Assembly (NCBI GenBank): GCA_041890515.1
Contig: JASDWX010000004.1
Coordinates: 1-8,395, forward strand
From: Colwellia_A sp041890515
GTDB lineage: Bacteria > Pseudomonadota > Gammaproteobacteria > Enterobacterales > Alteromonadaceae
DNA: 8,395 bases
Reading direction: 5' to 3'
Positions within the stretch are counted from its first letter, which is position 1; each line of letters begins with the position of its first letter. The notes beneath the pieces were generated by a model, which did not search any database, was not told the origin of the DNA, and saw nothing but the letters and a program-made list of their open reading frames with translations. A program made the position numbers and the translations under genes. Shown here piece after piece: positions 1 through 6,729 of this stretch.

Positions 1-1231
1 GTGCTTTATGCCCTGCGCTTTCAGAGTTTTGACGATAATATTCAAGTCTAAAAGATAAGTCATTTCCGCCATCTAATTTCATACCATACTTCAAACCAAC
101 AGTATAAGCCGTCATTTCGCCAATCCTATAATCTGCACTTGCAAACTCAGGTAGTGCTTCACCTTGCATTAAGAAAGGTTGATAAAACGCTGCCGCTGTC
201 TGTTGATAAAAACGTAAATGCGGTTCTAAATAACGGCCTTCCCCTAAAGGAATATAAAAACGCGTATCAACAGTATGAGAATCAATTTTCCAATCATCCC
301 ACATATAACGGTATGAAACATCGAGAATAGTTTCATCGAAATGATACTTGGCTTGGGCAAAAACACTCTGTTTTGTGCGTTTATTTGGGCGATTCTCATA
401 CAAATAGTCTTGAGCAACGCCACCAGTATTAACCAAACTCAATACTTTGAATGGGTCAGTTAAATAGCCATCAACCACAGAATAAGAATAATTGAACTGT
501 GTAACCATACGTCGATTAATAAGCTGCGTAAAGCCGACCATAATGTCTGAAGTCGTTTTATCGTCATCATTTACTATTCGGGTCGCATCATGTCCACTCT
601 GGTCCCCATCATCACCATATGCTGATGTCATTGAAGCAAAAGCTTTAGGAATTCCACCCTCTGGAGTAAAGGTATCTTGAAAATGACTTAAACCAAATGA
701 AATTGTTGAGTTTTTCTTATTAAAATCATAAGCAATGTTGCCATTTATACCTAAAGATAAGTAATCATATTCCTTAGAGATATGCGCACCTAAGCTACCA
801 GTATAGTTTTGTGCCAAAGCTTGGGTCCACTGAGCATTTAATTGAACTCGGGTGTCATGGAATGTATCATCAAGTGGTGTATCACCCGCCTTTATATCAT
901 AATCACCTTTCCCAGAAGGTCTGGTAAACGTTTGCACATTAGGTTGTGCAACTGCGCCATTAGCTGAAGCGCCTGTTAATGCATCTATTGTTAATTTTAG
1001 ATTTAAAACACTGTCATCTGTATACGTTTTTTTTGCGCTAATTATTGCTTCAGCTGCAGAAACCCGATCAGCTTCACTGTAGTATAAAAAAGCAGAGTCA
1101 AACGACCATGCGTCTTCAGTTGACGCGTCAGATGGTAAAGGAGCGGCACCCGCTTGTGCATTGCTAAATAAAGCAGTGGTCGCTAAAGTTAACGCGGCTT
1201 TAATATTTTTGTTTTGTGATTTGCTTTTCAT
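1..1231 (-). CDS. DUF3570 family exported protein (C-terminus beyond the window)
   Basis: I read this frame directly from the minus strand. It is open from the ATG at 1231-1229 to the window edge, giving 410 codons with no stop. Residues 1-27 look like a Sec signal peptide (basic N-terminus, hydrophobic stretch, AQA before the likely cleavage site). The mature part has the hallmarks of the DUF3570 family: a DALTGASANGA segment at 83-93, PSGKGDYDI near 105-113, a PLDDTFHDTRVQLNAQW block at about 119-135 and KEYDYLSLG at 153-161. Further on are many alternating aromatic/polar stretches, as in an outer-membrane beta-barrel. Probably only a few tens of residues are missing at the C-terminus. The function is not established. 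AGGTGA at 1237-1242, five bases before the ATG, serves as ribosome site and abuts the stop of the DUF4266 gene, so the two are probably translationally coupled. The family assignment is by recall of its motifs. Confidence 0.85.
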   Translation of the reverse strand, partial: MKSKSQNKNIKAALTLATTALFSNAQAGAAPLPSDASTEDAWSFDSAFLYYSEADRVSAAEAIISAKKTYTDDSVLNLKLTIDALTGASANGAVAQPNVQTFTRPSGKGDYDIKAGDTPLDDTFHDTRVQLNAQWTQALAQNYTGSLGAHISKEYDYLSLGINGNIAYDFNKKNSTISFGLSHFQDTFTPEGGIPKAFASMTSAYGDDGDQSGHDATRIVNDDDKTTSDIMVGFTQLINRRMVTQFNYSYSVVDGYLTDPFKVLSLVNTGGVAQDYLYENRPNKRTKQSVFAQAKYHFDETILDVSYRYMWDDWKIDSHTVDTRFYIPLGEGRYLEPHLRFYQQTAAAFYQPFLMQGEALPEFASADYRIGEMTAYTVGLKYGMKLDGGNDLSFRLEYYRQNSESAGHKA

Positions 1232-1236
1232 TTTAT

Positions 1237-1242
1237 TCACCT
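1237..1242 (-). promoter_or_regulatory. Shine-Dalgarno site of the DUF3570 gene, overlapping the upstream tandem stop
   Basis: On the minus strand the DUF4266 gene ends in TAA-TAG, and AGGTGA begins on the last two bases of the TAG. It lies five bases before the DUF3570 ATG. This fixes the DUF3570 start and implies that ribosomes ending on the lipoprotein gene can reinitiate directly. Confidence 0.7.
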
Positions 1243-1243
1243 A

Positions 1244-1468
1244 TTAATTGCAACCGCAACCACCACCACCAAAACTTTTCCCGCCACTTGATGCTTCTTT
1301 ACTAAAGTAAATATGGTCATCTAGTGCTGAATCAATTGGTGAAGACGTTAGCGCCATTTGCTCTTTTGCTAACAAATCGCGTTCCCAAGGTTCAACACCT
1401 AAACTAGAGCAGCCAGATGCTAAAGTTACTGCAGCAAAAACCAGTGAATATTTAAATTTATTATTCAT
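1244..1468 (-). CDS. DUF4266 small lipoprotein with C-terminal Gly/Cys tail
   Basis: A 74-residue predicted lipoprotein. Residues 1-19 are a basic start (K4, K6) and a hydrophobic core ending in the lipobox ASGC, with C20 as the lipidation site. Serine at +2 suggests outer-membrane rather than inner-membrane retention. The mature part has GVEPWERDLLAKEQMAL at about 24-40 and DHIYFSKEAS at about 51-60. It ends in a glycine-rich tail, GGGGCGCN, with two cysteines (C71, C73) near the terminus. This layout matches the DUF4266 family as I know it. The function is unknown. The ribosome site TGAGG (1476-1480) lies seven bases before the ATG. The gene sits 35 bases after the TlpA-like gene and 12 bases before the DUF3570 gene, so the three are very probably one operon. 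The nearby thioredoxin could act on the paired cysteines, but that is inference. Confidence 0.85.
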   Translation of the reverse strand: MNNKFKYSLVFAAVTLASGCSSLGVEPWERDLLAKEQMALTSSPIDSALDDHIYFSKEASSGGKSFGGGGCGCN

Positions 1469-1503
1469 TTTAAAGCCTCATTATTCTCTTTTTTTTTAAA
1501 AAA

Positions 1504-2031
1504 TTACAGTGCAAGTAGTTGTTTTATTTCTTGTTCATATTGTGAAGTTCTCTCTGTATAAAAACCACTATGTGTGTATTTAATTTTACCTTTCTTGTCT
1601 ATGATCAAACTACTTGGCATACCCTGAATTTTAAAAAAGCGGGCTAGCTCACCTTTGGGATCATATACAACTGTAAATTTTGCGGGATTATTTTTTAAAA
1701 ACTTTGTCGCTAATGTTTGTTCTGCATCTACATTAATACTAATAACAGTAAAGTCTTCTGACTGATGTTCACTTTGTATTTTATTCATCCACGGAAACGA
1801 CTTTCGACATGGTCCACACCAAGATGCCCAAAAATCGAGATAAATAACATCTCCTTGATGATGTTTAATTAATGTATCCAATTGAACCTTGGCTGATATA
1901 TCAGATGAATCTTTAGCATAGGCGTCACTAAAAAACATAAAAGAAGTGAACATTAGTACTAAAATCAATTGGCATACTTTAGTAACCGATTGGGTTATTT
2001 TATAAGCGTGATTTACGTGAATTGTGTTCAC
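1504..2031 (-). CDS. TlpA-like periplasmic thiol:disulfide oxidoreductase (thioredoxin fold)
   Basis: The protein has a thioredoxin fold with the active site WCGPC (residues 71-75 from the start used here), preceded by YLDFWAS. The cis-proline is in QGMPSS (P139) and is followed by LIIDKKGKI, the usual TlpA/ResA strand. The N-terminus (about residues 1-39) is a long signal peptide: a polar section, the hydrophobic core LILVLMFTSFMFF and AYA before the cleavage point, so the protein should act in the periplasm. I chose the GTG at 2031-2029, giving 175 residues. The frame stays open to a TTG at 2160, but that extension would overlap the GST gene by 46 bases, run through a 13-bp hairpin and place about 60 residues before the hydrophobic core. 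The ribosome site for the GTG is weak, so the exact start is uncertain. It probably reduces or exchanges disulfides in partner envelope proteins. The DUF4266 lipoprotein downstream is the obvious candidate. Confidence 0.85.
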   Translation of the reverse strand: MNTIHVNHAYKITQSVTKVCQLILVLMFTSFMFFSDAYAKDSSDISAKVQLDTLIKHHQGDVIYLDFWASWCGPCRKSFPWMNKIQSEHQSEDFTVISINVDAEQTLATKFLKNNPAKFTVVYDPKGELARFFKIQGMPSSLIIDKKGKIKYTHSGFYTERTSQYEQEIKQLLAL

Positions 2032-2070
2032 TGGAATACCATCAAGAAATATAATGAATAAATCATAACT

Positions 2071-2101
2071 AAGTTTTCTTAAGGAAAGCTTAAGAAAACT
2101 T
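2071..2101. repeat. Perfect 13-bp inverted repeat with 5-base loop
   Basis: The arms aagttttcttaag (2071-2083) and cttaagaaaactt (2089-2101) are exact reverse complements around gaaag. The structure begins 13 bases after the GST stop in the direction of transcription and ends about 40 bases before the likely GTG of the TlpA-like gene. The stem is A/T-rich and no clean U-run follows, so it would be a weak intrinsic terminator. An operator, or an RNA element separating the two genes, is equally possible. Confidence 0.7.
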
Positions 2102-2114
2102 AATAAAGTATTTT

Positions 2115-2804
2115 TTACGTCTCGCCTCCAAAAATGATGACTTCCTTGTTTTCTTGCCAAAGTGGGTGTTGAGTCATTACCTTACTAAACATTCGGCTTT
2201 GTAANNNNNNNNNNTAACGATTAAGCCATTCTCGTAATTTTGGATATGGTGATTGTAAATACCATTGACGCTCTACTTTTGAAAATTTACGAATGAAAGG
2301 CAACAAAGCGATATCAGCTAAGCTGGCTTTGTCGGACATTAGAAAGTCATTAACTTGTAAGCGTTGTTCTAAATTTGTAATGTACTTTTCACAGGCTTGT
2401 CTGTCACTTTCAAGTGAATCTTCATGGTAACGTTTTGCGCATTGATATTTATCAAAACACGTTTTAAATTCATGATCGAACTGTGAGATTAACGATAACA
2501 TTTCAGATAATATGTGGGGCGTTTCGTGATGCAACAAATTATCAGGGTCACTTTCATGTAATGCCCACAACATCACCTCTAAACTTTCATCAATTACTTG
2601 AGGTTGTTCAAGCTCATTACCTATGACTAAAACAGGGACTGTTCCTTTGGGGGATACCGCAAGCATTTCATCAGGTTTGTCAGTTAACACTAAATCTCGC
2701 AGTGCAACTTTTTGTTTTGCATAATATATTGCGATTCTTGCGCGCATGGCATACGGACAATTTCGAAGAGAATATAATATAGGTAAGGGTAAATTTGACG
2801 TCAT
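2115..2804 (-). CDS. Glutathione S-transferase family protein, interrupted by an assembly gap
   Basis: 229 codons including four unknown ones. The N-terminal thioredoxin-like GST domain (about 1-85) has CPYAMRAR at 16-23, a cysteine-type active-site motif like that of omega-like or glutaredoxin-like GSTs. It also has TVPVL at 55-59 with the cis-proline that binds glutathione, and DES at 72-74 for the gamma-glutamyl group. The helical C-terminal domain (about 95-229) has the N-capping box SLADIALLPF at 161-170 and PYPKLREWL at 187-194. It is presumably a cytosolic conjugation or reduction enzyme; the substrate is unknown. The reading frame continues across the 10 Ns. There is no clear ribosome site before the ATG, although TATAAA lies 14 bases upstream. 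It is transcribed divergently from the U32 gene. Confidence 0.85.
   Translation of the reverse strand: MTSNLPLPILYSLRNCPYAMRARIAIYYAKQKVALRDLVLTDKPDEMLAVSPKGTVPVLVIGNELEQPQVIDESLEVMLWALHESDPDNLLHHETPHILSEMLSLISQFDHEFKTCFDKYQCAKRYHEDSLESDRQACEKYITNLEQRLQVNDFLMSDKASLADIALLPFIRKFSKVERQWYLQSPYPKLREWLNRXXXXLQSRMFSKVMTQHPLWQENKEVIIFGGET
2205..2214. other. Assembly gap of 10 Ns inside the GST gene
   Basis: Ten consecutive Ns. On the minus strand the flanks read AAT CGT TA, then the gap, then TTA CAA AGC. The same frame holds on both sides, so the true missing length is 1 modulo 3, or the flanks are misjoined. A single missing base making a Tyr codon (NRYLQSR) would give a normal GST sequence, so the gap may be a fixed placeholder for very little sequence. 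Confidence 0.95.
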
Positions 2805-2917
2805 GGTGATTTTATTTATAAAAAATATACAAGAATAAGTTACTTTAACGGTATTCTTTGAGGAAATATATCGGTAAAATCGCCACCTTTAAATTTAAGT
2901 GAAAGATAAGTGACCCC
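2805..2917. promoter_or_regulatory. Divergent intergenic region between the GST and U32 genes
   Basis: These 113 A/T-rich bases separate two genes read in opposite directions, so promoters for both must lie here or overlap the genes. On the minus strand TATAAA at about 2819-2824 is a fair -10 candidate for the GST gene, with no good -35. For the plus strand, TTTAAC (about 2843) and TATATC 17 bases later is a poor match. A weak ribosome site AAGTGA (2908-2913) precedes the U32 ATG. No operator-like palindrome was recognised. Confidence 0.35.
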
Positions 2918-5230
2918 ATGGATCCAAAAATAGAATTATTAGCACCCGGCGGTGATGTCGAAGCCATAAAAGCTGCAATTATTGCTGGTGCCGATGCCGT
3001 TTACTGTGGCCTAGATACGTTTAACGCCCGAAATCGTGCTACTAATATCTCATTTGATCAACTTGTTGGCGTTATTCGCTTAGCTCACCAGTATCAATGC
3101 GAAATATTTTTAACCTTGAATGTTGTTATTTTAGAGCGTGAATTTTCTTCACTCGCCAAATTACTAACCAAACTTGCCAATACCACGCTAGATGGTGTTA
3201 TCGTGCAAGATATTGGCATGTTCTATCTGCTTACAAAGCACTTTCCAACCCTTGATATTCACGCATCAACACAATTAACAACACATAATGTCGGCCAAAT
3301 TCCTTTTTTGAAAAAGTTAGGCGCGTCTCGTGTCAATTTATCAAGAGAGTTAGATTTACGTGAAATTACGGCTATGGCAGCAGCAGGTAAAAAGCACAAT
3401 ACGTTAACAGAAGTTTTTGTACATGGCTCTTTATGTGTAGCCTTTTCAGGCTTATGTTATTCAACTTCAGCCAGTGTCGGTAATTCAGGTAATCGTGGCC
3501 GTTGTAGCCAAGCTTGTCGTGAAGAATACCAACCAACAGAAACAGGCAATAAGTTCCCGTTAAATATTAAAGATAATTCGGCATTTTTTGATTTACCTGC
3601 GCTTATTGAAGCCGGTGTTCATTCATTTAAAATTGAAGGTCGAATTAAAGGCGCTAGCTACGTTCACACGGTTGTTGATAGCTTTCGTAAACAAATTGAT
3701 GGTTTTCTTAAAACGGGTGAGCTACTTGAAGACGGAGAACGTCTTTACAAAGTGTTTAACCGCGACTTTTCAAACGCTTTTTTACGAGGTGATTTAAATC
3801 AGTCAATGTTTATAGAAAACCCACGTGACAATTCTAAATATCACGCTGTTGACCAAAGCAATGCTATATCTGTTGTACAAATCCAGGAAGTTGAACAAAA
3901 ACTTAATGATGAAAAACAACTTATAAACGCTTCTGTTGACGATAAAATAAAACACTTAACCATTGATAAAATACCGTTGACACTCACTATTTCTGGTAAA
4001 TTGGATCAACCATTAACCTTAACCGTGACAACAAAAGAGCTTTCTCAACAACAACCTTTTGTTGATGCTAACGATAGCGAAAAAGGCGTTGAAATAAAAA
4101 GATTTGAGCTGAAATCACAAAGTAATTTAGTAAAAAGTGGTAAGTTAAGTATTGATAGAGAAACCGTTGAAAAGCGTTTTAAAAGTTTCAACAATGCTGA
4201 ATTTAATTTAATAACATTGTGCACACAAGCTTTAGATGATGGTTTAAGTATTCCTTTTAAAGAACTAACCGTATTAAAGAATCAAGCAGCGTTATTGCTA
4301 AATAACTCAAAGCCAGTGATAGCTGAAGTTCAATTACCGAAGTTAATAAGACATCCGAAAGTAACGACAACGGTTGATGCAAAAGCAGAGTTGTCGATAC
4401 TAATTTGTGATGAAAGTGATGTAGAGTTAGCAAGTTTAACCACCGCTGACATTTACTTTAAATTGCCTGAAGCTTATAAACGAGGTTGTACTAAGTATGT
4501 TGGCTTTCTTAAAGAAAACCCTCGTCTGATCCCATGGTTTTCCTCGGTACTCATTGGTAAAGATTATGACGTTGCAGTTAACCTATTAGAACAAGTAAAA
4601 CCTGAACTGATTGTAACAAATAATACCGGTATCGCTTATGAAGCAAATCGTTTAGGTATTCAGTGGATAGCAGGACCCTTCTTGAATACAACTAACTCGT
4701 ACGCTTTACTTGCTATGCAGGAAGGATTTGACTGTAAAGGTGCTTTTATTTCTAACGAAATCAACCGTCAACAGATTAGAAATATCGCTCGTCCTGAGAA
4801 CTTTAAATTGTTCTACAGTATTTATCACCCCATTTTATTAATGGCCAGCAGACAATGTTTCTTCCAACAAAGTGTCGGATGTGAAAAACCCCGTATTGAT
4901 AATGGCTGCATGCTGTCATGTGATAAATCAACCAGTATTACTAACTTGAAAGGTGTTTCGTTTGCTATCGACAAACAAAAAGCCGGCTACCCAAGTATTT
5001 ATAATCAAGACCAGTTTTTAAACACTGAGATTATTGAAGACTTAAGTGATTTATTTGACGGCTTTATGATTGATTTAACGAATATCGGTTCAGGTGATAA
5101 AAAAATGCCTGAGAAAGCGTTATTAATTACTCAGTTTGAGGCGTTACTTAAAGGTAACTCAAACGTTTCTGAAACACTCAACATTATGGTTCCTGAGTCA
5201 ACTGACAGCCAATACCATACTGGCTTGTAG
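2918..5230 (+). CDS. Peptidase U32 family protein, RlhA-like (probable RNA-modifying enzyme)
   Basis: 770 residues. The N-terminal U32 TIM-barrel-type domain (about 5-300) begins IELLAPGGD and includes GADAVYCGL (24-32), IHASTQ (114-119), NLSREL (140-145) and EVFVHGSLC (165-173). Four cysteines (C173, C180, C196, C200) follow the family pattern of the E. coli tRNA/rRNA hydroxylation factors TrhP and RlhA, thought to hold an iron-sulfur cluster or take part in catalysis. HSFKIEGRIKG (235-244) and a KVFNRDFSNAF segment (278-288) follow. The middle (about 330-480) resembles the collagenase-like DUF3656 region of RlhA. The last part (about 490-740) looks like a second U32-type module with another cysteine group (C647, C655, C664, C668). 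E. coli RlhA is about 650 residues, so this is longer. RlhA-like 23S rRNA cytidine hydroxylation is the best guess, but orthology is unproven and no protease residues are evident. Confidence 0.85.
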   Translation: MDPKIELLAPGGDVEAIKAAIIAGADAVYCGLDTFNARNRATNISFDQLVGVIRLAHQYQCEIFLTLNVVILEREFSSLAKLLTKLANTTLDGVIVQDIGMFYLLTKHFPTLDIHASTQLTTHNVGQIPFLKKLGASRVNLSRELDLREITAMAAAGKKHNTLTEVFVHGSLCVAFSGLCYSTSASVGNSGNRGRCSQACREEYQPTETGNKFPLNIKDNSAFFDLPALIEAGVHSFKIEGRIKGASYVHTVVDSFRKQIDGFLKTGELLEDGERLYKVFNRDFSNAFLRGDLNQSMFIENPRDNSKYHAVDQSNAISVVQIQEVEQKLNDEKQLINASVDDKIKHLTIDKIPLTLTISGKLDQPLTLTVTTKELSQQQPFVDANDSEKGVEIKRFELKSQSNLVKSGKLSIDRETVEKRFKSFNNAEFNLITLCTQALDDGLSIPFKELTVLKNQAALLLNNSKPVIAEVQLPKLIRHPKVTTTVDAKAELSILICDESDVELASLTTADIYFKLPEAYKRGCTKYVGFLKENPRLIPWFSSVLIGKDYDVAVNLLEQVKPELIVTNNTGIAYEANRLGIQWIAGPFLNTTNSYALLAMQEGFDCKGAFISNEINRQQIRNIARPENFKLFYSIYHPILLMASRQCFFQQSVGCEKPRIDNGCMLSCDKSTSITNLKGVSFAIDKQKAGYPSIYNQDQFLNTEIIEDLSDLFDGFMIDLTNIGSGDKKMPEKALLITQFEALLKGNSNVSETLNIMVPESTDSQYHTGL

Positions 5231-5258
5231 CCTTTTATAAACAGTATATATCAAAGCC

Positions 5259-5291
5259 TCTGCCCGAATAACTTTAAGTTATACGGGCAGA
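5259..5291. terminator. Probable bidirectional terminator hairpin between convergent genes
   Basis: Arms of 16 bases (5259-5274 and 5276-5291) pair with a single mismatch. The base is the G/C-rich block ctgcccg/cgggcag and the apex is A/T-rich. It lies in the 90-base gap between the stops of the plus-strand U32 gene and the minus-strand DUF924 gene. No long T-run follows on either side, only moderately T-rich sequence, so efficiency is uncertain. Confidence 0.6.
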
Positions 5292-5320
5292 TATATTAAG
5301 TTATAATACTGTTTTCAACA

Positions 5321-5860
5321 TTAAAAAGAGGAGTTAGGTTGTTTTAAAAACTCAATTTCTTCATTGCTTGAAGTTCTATTAAGTATGTTATTTCGGTGAG
5401 GATAACGCCCAAACTTTTCTATTATTCTTTTATGCTTATTTTCAAAATCGATACTCGAATCAACGCCATTATCCGAATATAGCTTAACTGCAACCTCATG
5501 TATTATTATAGATTCGCTGTGCATGAATGGCATATAAAGAAAATTTCTTTCAACGGCACTCAAACGTTTATCAGCATCGGCAGCAATTGCTTCTTGAGCG
5601 ATTGCTAACGCTAGGGGATCAGAGCTAAAAGAACGAGGCGTATCACGATACATATTACGTGAAAACTGATCTAAAATAATAATTTCAGCAAGCCGCCCTC
5701 TTGGGGAAGCTCTCCATTCAAAAAGCTCACAAGCAATTGCTGACTGATGAATTTTAAAAAACCTATCGGTAATTAATTGATCAAACGCTAAATCTTTTAC
5801 CCACCATTGTGATTGATCTAACTCTTGAAACCAAAAATTTAAAATATCATCTGCATTCAT
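5321..5860 (-). CDS. DUF924 family protein
   Basis: 179 residues, the usual length of the DUF924 (PF06041) family, which has an all-helical, TPR-like fold and no established function. Family signatures are DDILNFWF near the start, QWWVKD at 18-23, GRLAEIIILDQFSRNMYR at 55-72, FLYMPFMHSES at 107-117, GRYPHRNNIL at 151-160 and NEEIEFL at 166-172. There is no signal peptide, so it is probably cytosolic. AGGT eight bases before the ATG is a reasonable ribosome site. The 46-base spacer after the zinc-ribbon gene is A/T-rich, with no clear terminator, so readthrough from upstream is possible. Confidence 0.9.
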   Translation of the reverse strand: MNADDILNFWFQELDQSQWWVKDLAFDQLITDRFFKIHQSAIACELFEWRASPRGRLAEIIILDQFSRNMYRDTPRSFSSDPLALAIAQEAIAADADKRLSAVERNFLYMPFMHSESIIIHEVAVKLYSDNGVDSSIDFENKHKRIIEKFGRYPHRNNILNRTSSNEEIEFLKQPNSSF

Positions 5861-5906
5861 TTTTAATACCTAAATAATATTATCAACATTATTGTTTGAA
5901 CAAACC

Positions 5907-6158
5907 TTATTTAAAAGTAACTTTTCCACCAATCATTTTAAAAGCAGGCATGCCACGTATAAGCATTTCTCTTGCAAAAACAGTTTCACAGTTTGGGCAA
6001 ACACAAGGGATAGCGGTAAAGTCTTTAACAATACGCTCTTTAAAGCATTTAATTAAAGCCCCTTTTCCACCCTTCTTGTACTTATACAAAGGTGAACGAC
6101 ACTTACTGCAATAAATATCTACAGACTTATCAGGGGCTTTCTTATTAGGCTTAGCCAT
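5907..6158 (-). CDS. Small zinc-ribbon protein (uncharacterised, conserved in related gammaproteobacteria)
   Basis: 83 residues, basic, with no signal peptide. Two cysteine pairs, C17-x-x-C20 and C54-x-x-C57, have the spacing of a zinc ribbon; C38 and C52 are extra cysteines. The C-terminus, LIRGMPAFKMIGGKVTFK, is strikingly well formed and likely conserved. The many Lys/Arg residues suggest nucleic-acid or ribosome contact, but that is only inference. It starts 21 bases after the DUF2999 gene and has no obvious ribosome site, so translation may depend on the upstream gene. The antisense frame at 5896-6114 is a shadow of this gene. Confidence 0.8.
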   Translation of the reverse strand: MAKPNKKAPDKSVDIYCSKCRSPLYKYKKGGKGALIKCFKERIVKDFTAIPCVCPNCETVFAREMLIRGMPAFKMIGGKVTFK

Positions 6159-6179
6159 CAGAAAAAATGACGTGTTCTG

Positions 6180-6437
6180 TTATTGATTTTCTTTTAATTT
6201 GGCTTTAGCTGCTTCTACTTTTGCAAAATCTAAACCTAATTCTTCTACGGCTTCTTTAATTAAATCGGGGCTAGTCATCACCATCATCATAATTGATTGC
6301 AGCTTTTCTGGCGGTAAACCTAATGCTTGAATATTCATCATAGCCATCATTGGGTTTTCAGTGAGCACTTGAAAAAGCTCTTTGATTTTATCTTCACTAA
6401 CATTGAGTTCTTTTAACGCCTGGATAATTGGATTCAT
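6180..6437 (-). CDS. DUF2999 family protein
   Basis: 85 residues, all predicted helix, acidic overall and rich in methionine (9 Met, including MMAMM at 30-34 and MMMVM at 50-54). The layout MNPIIQALKELNVSEDKI, then a GLPPEKLQSIM segment, then DLIKEAVEELGLDFAKVEAAKAKL, matches DUF2999 proteins I recall from Shewanella, Vibrio and relatives. No function is known. There is no signal peptide. AGGA seven bases before the ATG supports this start. It is the first gene of a probable DUF2999/zinc-ribbon/DUF924 run. Confidence 0.85.
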   Translation of the reverse strand: MNPIIQALKELNVSEDKIKELFQVLTENPMMAMMNIQALGLPPEKLQSIMMMVMTSPDLIKEAVEELGLDFAKVEAAKAKLKENQ

Positions 6438-6729
6438 TATTTTTCCTAAAACATAAAACTTGGATTAACGGTATTGTCGCTATTTAGTTAGCTATTTACC
6501 AATACATTTTAACGATTTAACGCACTCTATTTAAAAATAATTTTCAGTGGGGTCTATCATAAATTTAAAAATAGCTTTTTTATAGTATTCATTAAATATA
6601 ATAAAAATGCGCTCCACTTTATTCAAATTAATATCCAACAAAGACCACATAAGCTTTCACATCAAAGATTGAATCATCTTAAATTAATCAGGTAGTCAAT
6701 CCATTTTTCTTCTTTATTGCCCCTTAATA

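Noticed and set aside
139..680. Plus-strand open frames at 139-330 and 492-680
   Set aside because: They lie antisense within the long DUF3570 frame, which has clear family motifs. Their translations have no protein-like features.
1489..1503. T9-A6 homopolymer pair between the TlpA-like and DUF4266 genes, considered as a terminator
   Set aside because: No G/C stem precedes it, and the next gene follows within 35 bases with its own ribosome site, so an operon fits better.
3588..3797. Plus-strand 69-codon frame
   Set aside because: It is an out-of-frame shadow inside the U32 gene.
2918..5230. Calling the U32 protein a collagenase-type protease
   Set aside because: The name is historical. Characterised close relatives (TrhP, RlhA, UbiU/V) act in RNA or ubiquinone hydroxylation, and no protease active-site motif is visible.
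5872..5906. A/T-rich imperfect inverted repeat (aataat/attatt) before the DUF924 gene
   Set aside because: The arms are only six bases of pure A/T, which is expected by chance at this composition.
5896..6114. Plus-strand 72-codon frame
   Set aside because: It is antisense to the zinc-ribbon gene, whose paired CxxC motifs and conserved-looking C-terminus make it the real one.
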